A DNA stretch of 64,000 bases from Wocania arenilitoris (GTDB lineage Bacteria; Bacteroidota; Bacteroidia; Flavobacteriales; Flavobacteriaceae), in assembly GCF_021728535.1 (NCBI RefSeq), contig NZ_JAKKDU010000007.1:1-64000 (forward strand), in the 5' to 3' direction. This document shows positions 25,546 through 31,831 of this stretch, in pieces (the stretch's first letter is position 1; the number at the start of each line of letters is the position of its first letter). The notes below the pieces were generated by a model. That model worked only from the letters and a program-made list of their open reading frames with translations, ran no database searches and was not told where the DNA came from. The translations under genes and the position numbers were made by a program.

Positions 25546-26202
25546 TTAATTCATTTGAAATTTTTCCTTGAACAAGAATTTGCCCAAGTCTAATACACTT
25601 TTTATTGGTACTATATCTAAAACATCAAAGGTTGTATTAACTGATTTTTCTATAAAAATATCTGTTTTTTCAAATGAAGCCGATGTGTCGTCTAACCAAA
25701 ATTTTATAGTAATTAACAGCTGTAACCACGCCGATTCTTTTAATGTTTTGTCTTGTATCTTCTCTAGTTTTTCGTGCTTTAAATCTAACATCTGAATTTC
25801 TAGGTTTGAGATGAATGTAGTAAAATGTTGTTTTAAACCAGCGAGTGTTTTTAAACCTTTTAAGTCGTTTTTGTACTTGTAGAGCACATGCGATACATAA
25901 CTTCTATTGGTCGTTAAGTTTTCAAAAAAAGTATAGTAAAAGCTTAGTAGTTTGTTTCTAGAATCAAATATTTTATAATCGACGCTTTTGTTTAAAGTGT
26001 TTATTGAATTGGTAAAGAAAGCTTCAAAAATACTTTTTTCAATGACCTCAAAAGATGCAAAATATTTGTAAAAAACAGCTTCTTCAAAATTATTAGCCTT
26101 AGAAAATGAGTACACAGACTTAGGGTTTTGGTCATGTTCTAAAACATAATCCATATACAGTGTTAGGATTTTTTCTTCTGAAATTGATTTATTCTTTGCC
26201 AT
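25546..26202 (-). CDS. TetR/AcrR-family transcriptional regulator
   Basis: The 218-residue regulator has an N-terminal helix-turn-helix, KNKSISEEKILTLYMDYVLEHDQNPKSVYSFSKANNFEEAVFYKYFASFEVIEKSIF. The YKYF of the recognition helix is typical of TetR proteins. A long helical ligand-binding domain follows. I use the ATG at 26202 rather than 26232, because MAKNKSISEE is the natural beginning and the promoter box at 26222-26229 leaves a short leader. It is the first gene of the stress cluster and has an inverted repeat right behind its -7 box, so self-regulation is likely. Its stop is nine bases before the ABC1 start. Confidence 0.87.
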   Translation of the reverse strand: MAKNKSISEEKILTLYMDYVLEHDQNPKSVYSFSKANNFEEAVFYKYFASFEVIEKSIFEAFFTNSINTLNKSVDYKIFDSRNKLLSFYYTFFENLTTNRSYVSHVLYKYKNDLKGLKTLAGLKQHFTTFISNLEIQMLDLKHEKLEKIQDKTLKESAWLQLLITIKFWLDDTSASFEKTDIFIEKSVNTTFDVLDIVPIKSVLDLGKFLFKEKFQMN

Positions 26203-26221
26203 AATCTGATATGATTTACAA

Positions 26222-26264
26222 CAAAGATACAAAATGTTTAACTATTTTTAATAAAAGTTAAACA
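26222..26264 (-). promoter_or_regulatory. Promoter with operator-like inverted repeat (site 1) of the TetR gene
   Basis: On the minus strand the -7 box TATCTTTG is at 26222-26229. Five bases upstream lies the perfect inverted repeat TGTTTAACT-N12-AGTTAAACA (26235-26264). The same arrangement occurs at 21863-21905. Confidence 0.7.
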
Positions 26265-26278
26265 AATTTAATAAATTA

Positions 26279-26935
26279 TTAGCAACAATTGTCATTTTTA
26301 ACAAGTTTACAACTAGAAACTGCTACAATAGCGCCTAATACAGGAGCAGTAATATAAAGCCATAAGTATTGAAAATTACCAGTAAAAATTGCTGGTGCAA
26401 TAGATCGAATGGGGTTCATAGATGCCTTGGTTAAGGGTCCTGCAAACATAGCTTCTAAAAGAATAACGCCTCCAACTGCTATTGCTGCCATAGTACCAAT
26501 TTCTTTACTACCTGTTGATACGTTGATAATAACTACCATTAGGAAGAATGTGAGTAGAAACTCTAAAATAGCGGCCTTATATGCAGGAAAATTTTCTGCA
26601 GGTGTGGTTTCGCCTAAAAACTGACTTTCGGGAAATAAAAACCATAAAATAAAAATAGCAAAAAACGCTCCAATGCCTTGTGCTAAAATATATTTAGGCA
26701 CTTGATTCCAAGCAAACTTTTTAGCGAATGCAAAACCAATAGTTACAGCTGGATTAAAATGCGCTCCAGATATTTCGCCAAAAGCATAAATCATGGCCAT
26801 GACTATGAGTCCCCAAGTTATAGCAACTCCAACGTGCGATATGCTTCCGTTTGTAATTTCATTAATGGTCATGGCGCCACAACCACAGAATACCATGGAG
26901 AACGTGCCTATTGTTTCGGAAATGTATTTTTTCAT
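26279..26935 (-). CDS. MIP-family channel (aquaporin/glycerol facilitator type)
   Basis: The 218-residue membrane protein has six hydrophobic segments and two half-helix loops: SGAHFNPAVTIG, and KASMNPIRSIAPAIF. The second NPA motif is NPI, with the conserved Arg in place two residues later. I start at ATG 26935 (MKKYISETIGTFSMVFCGCGAM); an upstream in-frame extension would lie inside the dispersed repeat C and is not conserved-looking. Water or small-solute transport is expected, but the exact permeant cannot be read. It stands alone on the minus strand. Confidence 0.88.
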   Translation of the reverse strand: MKKYISETIGTFSMVFCGCGAMTINEITNGSISHVGVAITWGLIVMAMIYAFGEISGAHFNPAVTIGFAFAKKFAWNQVPKYILAQGIGAFFAIFILWFLFPESQFLGETTPAENFPAYKAAILEFLLTFFLMVVIINVSTGSKEIGTMAAIAVGGVILLEAMFAGPLTKASMNPIRSIAPAIFTGNFQYLWLYITAPVLGAIVAVSSCKLVKNDNCC

Positions 26936-26949
26936 ATTAAACTTTTTTT

Positions 26950-27026
26950 GCGTTAGGGATTGATGCGGCATCCTTTTTCTTTTTTGCAAAAGATATAGCG
27001 TAAAGCCCTACCCTTTTGGGTAACGC
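26950..27026 (+). repeat. Dispersed two-hairpin repeat, copy C
   Basis: The plus strand reads GCGTTAGGGATTGATGCGG, CATCCTTTTT, a short loop, AAAAGATATAGCGTAAAGCCC, then TACCCTTTTGGGTAACGC. Start, centre and end match the other copies, and GGGTAACGC pairs with the GCGTTA start. It lies directly in front of the aquaporin gene. Confidence 0.8.
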
Positions 27027-27151
27027 ACAAATTATTTTGCTGCAAATATATAACTCCTTAATTTAAGCTTTTGTTAACACTTATAGATTTTTTGTTCCGT
27101 AATTTTATGCATTAATAATTAATTATTTGATTAACTAATATATATGTAAAA

Positions 27152-28000
27152 ATGAAGAAACTACTATTAATTTTAATGGCATTTACAATGGCTTATTCGG
27201 TAAATGCACAGGTTAAGACACCACAACCAAGTCCGTTTTCTAAAATAGAACAAAAGGTTGGTTTAACCGATGTAACTATAGAATATTCTAGACCAGGTGT
27301 AAAAGGGAGATCGGTTTTTGGAAACTTAGTGCCTTATGGTAAAATATGGCGTACTGGAGCTAATGCTAGAACTAAAATAACATTTAGTACAGACGCAATT
27401 GTTGATGGACAAACTTTAAAAGCAGGTTCTTACTCTGTTTTTACAATTCCTAACGCTGAATCTTGGGAAGTTATTTTTTATAATGATGGAAAGACGAATG
27501 GAACACCTAATGAATTAGATGAAAATCATGTTGCTGCTAAAACAACTGTAAGGTCTAACCCTATTACGTTTAGCGTAGAAACCTTTACTTTAGATATTAA
27601 TAATATTACAAATAAAGGAGCAACACTTGATTTAATTTGGGACAAAACATATATAGCTGTACCATTTGAAGTGCCAACAGATAATGCTGTATTAGCAAGT
27701 ATTAATAATGTTATGAGTGGTCCAGGTGTGAATGATTATTATGCTTCTGCTCAATATTATTTACAAGAAGGAAAAGATATTAAGAAAGCTAAGGTTTGGA
27801 TTGATAAAGCTGTAGAAATGACTAAAGATAATCCACGCTATTGGATTTTAAGACAACAAGCTTTAATTCATGCTAAAGCTGGAGATAAAGCTAGTGCTAT
27901 AGTAGCTGCTAAGGCCTCTATGAAGCTTGCTGAAAAAGCTGGAAATATTGGTTTTGTTAAAATGAACCAAGATTCTTTAAAAGAATGGGGAGCAATTTAA
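27152..28000 (+). CDS. Secreted DUF2911 protein
   Basis: The 282-residue protein starts with a signal peptide (MKKLLLILMAFTMAYSVNAQ). The DUF2911 domain follows: SPFSKIEQKVGLTDVTIEYSRPGVKGRSVFG, IWRTGANARTKITFSTD and AGSYSVFTIPN. A C-terminal helical region of about 80 residues looks like a TPR-type repeat (DNPRYWILRQQALIHAKAGDKASAIVAAKASMKLAEKAG). The family is common in Bacteroidetes and its function is unknown. A strong rho-independent terminator follows. Confidence 0.88.
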   Translation: MKKLLLILMAFTMAYSVNAQVKTPQPSPFSKIEQKVGLTDVTIEYSRPGVKGRSVFGNLVPYGKIWRTGANARTKITFSTDAIVDGQTLKAGSYSVFTIPNAESWEVIFYNDGKTNGTPNELDENHVAAKTTVRSNPITFSVETFTLDINNITNKGATLDLIWDKTYIAVPFEVPTDNAVLASINNVMSGPGVNDYYASAQYYLQEGKDIKKAKVWIDKAVEMTKDNPRYWILRQQALIHAKAGDKASAIVAAKASMKLAEKAGNIGFVKMNQDSLKEWGAI

Positions 28001-28037
28001 TTTAGACTTCTTAGATTTTTAGAAGATTAGATATTTA

Positions 28038-28069
28038 AAGCGCAACTGATTATGGTTGCGCTTTTTTTT
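28038..28069 (+). terminator. Rho-independent terminator after the DUF2911 gene
   Basis: The stem aagcgcaac/gttgcgctt with an eight-base loop is followed by six T. It may also serve the convergent HTH gene from the other side. Confidence 0.85.
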
Positions 28070-28073
28070 GTAC

Positions 28074-28274
28074 CTAATCTTCATCTTCAAGAAAGAAAAT
28101 GTCTTCAACGGGTTTTTTAAAAAGCTTTGCAATTTTTAATGATAGGACTGTGGAGGGGACGTATTTGTTTTTTTCCATAGCGTTAATGGTTTGTCTGCTA
28201 ACACCTATTTTTTTTGCCAAATCTGCCTGAGTTAAATCATGAATTGCGCGTTGCACTTTTATATTATTCTTCAT
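28074..28274 (-). CDS. Small XRE-family regulator
   Basis: The 66-residue helix-turn-helix protein reads NNIKVQRAIHDLTQADLAKKIGVSRQTINAMEKNKYVPSTVLSLKIAKLFKKPVEDIFFLEDED. This is a typical YozG/Cro-type regulator with no extra domain. It overlaps the end of the upstream 154-residue membrane protein by 11 bases. Such pairs are common in Firmicutes and Bacteroidetes, and the regulator probably controls the pair. Confidence 0.92.
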   Translation of the reverse strand: MKNNIKVQRAIHDLTQADLAKKIGVSRQTINAMEKNKYVPSTVLSLKIAKLFKKPVEDIFFLEDED

Positions 28275-28728
28275 GACTTCTATTTTTTAGTTTTAAAAAA
28301 TTAAAGCGGATTATAAAGAATAGTAATGGAGTAAACATGTTGTATATCATTATATCAAAAAAATCACCACCATAAATAAATATAATAGTAAATAACAATA
28401 TAGTATAATTACATATAATTGCCCATACTAAAGAGTCTTTGCGAAGTTTATAAATAAACTCATCTTCAATTTTTTCTTTTGTAAAACCAACTAGAAGACC
28501 TCCAACAATAATACAAATTGAAATTATTTCATCTAGTACATTGTTTTTTATAATGCAAAAAAAAGGTTCTTTATTGCCTTTAAAGTTAAACATTTGAAGG
28601 ACTTTGATTTTAAAAAAATCAAGTTCAAATTCATAAATAGTAATTAATAAACCTGATATAATACCTAATATAAATAGAACCCAGCCTACTATTTTGTATT
28701 TGTTTGGTAGTAAATAATTTGTTTTCAT
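28264..28728 (-). CDS. Four-helix membrane protein paired with the XRE regulator
   Basis: The 154-residue protein has about four hydrophobic segments (IVGWVLFILGIISGLLITIYEF; IISICIIVGGLLVGF; WAIICNYTILLFTIIFIYGG; IMYNMFTPLLFFIIRFNFL) and a short charged tail. I do not recognise a specific family. Its overlap with the regulator gene makes a two-gene operon. There is no toxin-like signature, so I do not call it a toxin-antitoxin pair. Confidence 0.75.
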   Translation of the reverse strand: MKTNYLLPNKYKIVGWVLFILGIISGLLITIYEFELDFFKIKVLQMFNFKGNKEPFFCIIKNNVLDEIISICIIVGGLLVGFTKEKIEDEFIYKLRKDSLVWAIICNYTILLFTIIFIYGGDFFDIMIYNMFTPLLFFIIRFNFLKLKNRSHEE

Positions 28729-28731
28729 CTG

Positions 28732-28815
28732 TTAGTTTTTAATGTTATTAATTTGGTCAGATGCGATGCCTTTTTTAATTCCTTTATTTTTTAAAATTAT
28801 TATTAGGCATTTCAT
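28732..28815 (-). CDS. Possible 27-residue peptide gene
   Basis: An open frame from ATG 28815 reads MKCLIIILKNKGIKKGIASD and ends three bases before the ATG of the membrane protein at 28728. Placement suggests a leader peptide, but sequence evidence is very thin and chance is quite possible. Confidence 0.2.
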   Translation of the reverse strand: MKCLIIILKNKGIKKGIASDQINNIKN

Positions 28816-28932
28816 AACTGTTCGTTTTAAGTTGATTTATATGATTGATAAAACAAAAGTAAAATAAACTTTACATTTAGACAAATAAGATTGTCATAAA
28901 GTAATAAAAACTAATCTTTAAAGTAAAAGGTT

Positions 28933-29922
28933 TTAGTAATGAAGGTTTATAATCTTCCTAACACCATCCAAAGTTTTAATAAGCTGTTTGCTAAACTGAA
29001 ATGTCATAATATCACTTTCAGTTTTTTGTGCTCTAAGTAAACTATTAAAATGTTCAATTTCGTAATTGTAGCCAATGGTTTTGTAGTTAAAATCGATAGT
29101 TTTTTCTTCACCATTAGCTTCTGTTATAGTAACTGTAGTTGGACAATGAAACTGTGTATTAATTTTAATAGTGGCTTTTTTGCAATAAAAAATGGCTTCA
29201 GTTGGCGTGTCTTCTATAAAAGAGCTTTCTAAAAAAGCCTTAATATTTGGGGTGTAATTAAACGTCATCTCACAAGTAGAATCTACACCAGTTTCTGTAA
29301 TTATTGCATTGGCTTTAATTGTATTTGGATTTCCTAGAGTAGATAATGCCGTAAAAACAGGATAGATTCCTATGTCTAACAAACTACCACCTCCTAACGA
29401 TTTCTCCCATACTCGAGAGGTTTTACTATGGTTAGATTTAAAACCAAAATCAGCTTCTAATTTTAAAATATTTCCGTAAGTTTTGTTTTCCAGTGTTCTT
29501 AAAACAAATCGATAATGTGGTAAAAAGTAAGTCCAAAGTGCTTCCATTAAAAGCACTTTTTTTTCTTTAGCTTTTGCTATCATAGTATCAACCTCTTTAG
29601 CATCCATTGCAAAAGGTTTTTCGCATAAAACGGCAATATTATTTTCTAAACATAAAAGCGTATTTTCTTTATGAAAAACATGAGGGGTAGCTATGTATAC
29701 GGCATCAATGTTAGGGTCTTCTGCTAAATCTTCATAGCATTCATAGGCTTTAGTAGCATTGTATTGTTGTGCAAATTCGTTTGCTTTTGCTGAAGAGCGT
29801 GATGCTACCGCATAAAGGTTAGCGTTTTCAATAGTCAATAAATCTTTTGCAAATTTATTGGCAATGTTACCCAAACCAATAATACCCCAATTAATGGTTT
29901 TATTAGGCACTGATTCTGTCAT
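28933..29922 (-). CDS. Gfo/Idh/MocA-family oxidoreductase
   Basis: The 329-residue NAD(P)-dependent oxidoreductase begins INWGIIGLGNIANKFAKDLL (Rossmann), with VYIATPHVFH, the characteristic LCEKPFAMDAKEVD motif (catalytic-region Lys), MEALWTYFLPHY and GGGSLLDIGIYPV. It is typical of sugar or inositol dehydrogenases and trans-dihydrobenzenediol-like members. The substrate cannot be read. Its start overlaps the end of the upstream symporter by 20 bases, and a PIG-L deacetylase lies further upstream, so it probably acts on a sugar imported by the symporter. Confidence 0.9.
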   Translation of the reverse strand: MTESVPNKTINWGIIGLGNIANKFAKDLLTIENANLYAVASRSSAKANEFAQQYNATKAYECYEDLAEDPNIDAVYIATPHVFHKENTLLCLENNIAVLCEKPFAMDAKEVDTMIAKAKEKKVLLMEALWTYFLPHYRFVLRTLENKTYGNILKLEADFGFKSNHSKTSRVWEKSLGGGSLLDIGIYPVFTALSTLGNPNTIKANAIITETGVDSTCEMTFNYTPNIKAFLESSFIEDTPTEAIFYCKKATIKINTQFHCPTTVTITEANGEEKTIDFNYKTIGYNYEIEHFNSLLRAQKTESDIMTFQFSKQLIKTLDGVRKIINLHY

Positions 29923-31717
29923 TATTTTTTTGTGAAAATTGAATTAATACTGCAATTAAAATAACTAAAATGCAACCAAAAAGATTAAGCCATAAGTAAG
30001 GCATCCAATCAAACCACCAGCCAATAATAACTATAATTTGAGTAATCAGTGCAGCTGCGAAAACAGCATTAGCTTTAATAAACTTAAAGAAAAATGCTAA
30101 AAGAAAAATACCTAATACATTACCATAAAATATAGAGCCAATAATGTTAACCAATTGTATTAAATTTTCAGCAAGATTAGCAAAACAAGCAATAATTATA
30201 GCCATGATTCCCCAGAGTAGAGTAAACATTTTTGTGGCTTTTACCATGTGTTTTTCGTCCTTATCTTCTTTTAAATTCCTTCCATATAAATCGATAGAGG
30301 TAATAGTTGCAAGTGCGTTTATCTCTGATGCTGTTGAGGACATAGCAGCCGAAAGTATAACCGCCAATAATAAACCAATTAAACCTTTTGGTAGATATTT
30401 GAGAATAAAAGTAATAAACATATAATCCCTATCGTTGGTTTGGGTGTCTTTTGCAGATTCTTTATACCAAGTGTTCAATTCTTCTTTTTTCTTTTTGTAA
30501 GCATCACTGTTTTTATTTTTTTTTAAAGCTAATAATTCCGTATTTAGTTTATCATATTTGCTAGCATAAGCGGTGTCAATAGCACGTTTTATTAAATATT
30601 TTGATTTTAATCGGTGTGTTTTTTCAATGCTATCTAAAACGAATAAATCTTGTCGTAATTTATCATCATCATTTTTGGAAACCTGAATACTTAAAGCTTT
30701 CTTTTCATTAAAAAGATTGTTTTGTTTTTCTTGAAGATTTTGATATTGTTGCGAGTACTCTGAAGCTAAAACTTTTTTAGTTGAAGCATCAATGAAATTA
30801 AGTGGAGCTGCATTAAATTGATAAAACACAAATACCATAACGCCAACTAATAAAATAAAGAATTGCATAGGTACTTTTAATAACCCATTAAAAATTAAAC
30901 CCATTTGCATTTCTTTCATCGATTTTGCAGAAAGGTAGCGTTGTACTTGACTTTGATCGGTTCCAAAATAGGCAAGAGCAAGAAATGTTCCGCCTATTAA
31001 TCCAGACCAAACGGTGTATCTGTTTTCTAAATCGAATGAAAAATCTAAAACTTCCATTCGCCCGCTTGCACCAGCAATATCTAAAGCTTTAGTAAACGAA
31101 ACGTTATCTGGAATTAAATTTAAAATAATAACCAATGCAGCAAGCATGCCTGCAAAAATGACAAACATTTGCTGCTTTTGTGTAACTGTTACGGCCTTTG
31201 TGCCACCAGAAACGGTATAAATAATAACTAAAACGCCGATTGCAATATTGAGGTAAGTAATATTCCAACCTAAGACTACTGATAAGATTATTGCAGGGGC
31301 AAAAATGGTAATTCCCGCTGCTAATCCACGTTGAATTAAAAACAGAATAGCCGTTAAACTTCTTGTTTTTAAATCGAATCTGTTTTCTAAAAATTCGTAG
31401 GCTGTATATACTTTTAGGCGATGATATAAAGGAATAAAAACCAAACAAATAATAACCATGGCAATGGGTAAACCAAAGTAAAATTGAACAAACCCCATAC
31501 CATCTGAAAACGCTTGCCCCGTTGTTGATAAAAAAGTTATGGCACTAGCCTGTGTTGCCATTACCGATAAGCCAATAGTCCACCACTTTGTTGTGTTGCC
31601 ACCTTTTATGTAGTCTTGTGCGCTTTTTCTACCTCGGGTTTTCCATGTGCCATAGCCAACTATAGTTACTAACGTAACGGTTAAAACAACCCAATCAATC
31701 CAATTTAATGTTTGCAT
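29903..31717 (-). CDS. Sodium/solute symporter with a long charged insertion
   Basis: The 604-residue SSS-family carrier starts with a membrane helix (WIDWVVLTVTLVTIVGYG), then SAQDYIKGGNTTKWWTIGLS and VMATQASAITFLSTTGQA. Between membrane segments, about residues 310-425 form a Lys/Gln/Glu-rich stretch predicted as coiled coil, followed by ILSAAMSSTASEINALATI. The insertion makes it longer than the 550-residue xylose-operon paralogue. It overlaps the oxidoreductase gene, and the 36-residue membrane peptide gene ends one base before its start. Confidence 0.88.
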   Translation of the reverse strand: MQTLNWIDWVVLTVTLVTIVGYGTWKTRGRKSAQDYIKGGNTTKWWTIGLSVMATQASAITFLSTTGQAFSDGMGFVQFYFGLPIAMVIICLVFIPLYHRLKVYTAYEFLENRFDLKTRSLTAILFLIQRGLAAGITIFAPAIILSVVLGWNITYLNIAIGVLVIIYTVSGGTKAVTVTQKQQMFVIFAGMLAALVIILNLIPDNVSFTKALDIAGASGRMEVLDFSFDLENRYTVWSGLIGGTFLALAYFGTDQSQVQRYLSAKSMKEMQMGLIFNGLLKVPMQFFILLVGVMVFVFYQFNAAPLNFIDASTKKVLASEYSQQYQNLQEKQNNLFNEKKALSIQVSKNDDDKLRQDLFVLDSIEKTHRLKSKYLIKRAIDTAYASKYDKLNTELLALKKNKNSDAYKKKKEELNTWYKESAKDTQTNDRDYMFITFILKYLPKGLIGLLLAVILSAAMSSTASEINALATITSIDLYGRNLKEDKDEKHMVKATKMFTLLWGIMAIIIACFANLAENLIQLVNIIGSIFYGNVLGIFLLAFFFKFIKANAVFAAALITQIIVIIGWWFDWMPYLWLNLFGCILVILIAVLIQFSQKNNDRISA

Positions 31718-31718
31718 A

Positions 31719-31829
31719 TTAAAAAGCTTTCATTATTAAATAAAAAGCAATAATATAAATGGTATTAGCAATTAAAACAATGGAATAAAGTTTTAGCCAA
31801 GGTTGTTTTTCGGGTTTGTCTTGGTTCAT
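31719..31829 (-). CDS. 36-residue single-helix membrane peptide ahead of the symporter
   Basis: A short frame from ATG 31829 encodes MNQDKPEKQPWLKLYSIVLI followed by ANTIYIIAFYLIMKAF, a polar N-terminus with one clear membrane helix. Its stop is one base before the symporter ATG, and it starts two bases before the end of the PIG-L gene (31832). That tight packing, with good codon structure, supports a real gene. Some SSS transporters have small membrane partners, which is the natural guess; it is not a recognised family to me. Confidence 0.65.
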   Translation of the reverse strand: MNQDKPEKQPWLKLYSIVLIANTIYIIAFYLIMKAF

Positions 31830-31831
31830 AT

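Noticed and set aside
26936-26989. Longer N-terminus for the aquaporin from an upstream ATG
   Set aside because: The extra codons lie inside dispersed repeat C, and their peptide (QKRKRMPHQS) is not membrane-protein-like; MKKYISE is a natural start.
28074-28728. Toxin-antitoxin pair from the HTH regulator and the overlapping membrane protein
   Set aside because: The membrane protein is 154 residues with four helices and no toxin signature. Regulator-plus-membrane-protein pairs of this type are common and not known toxins.
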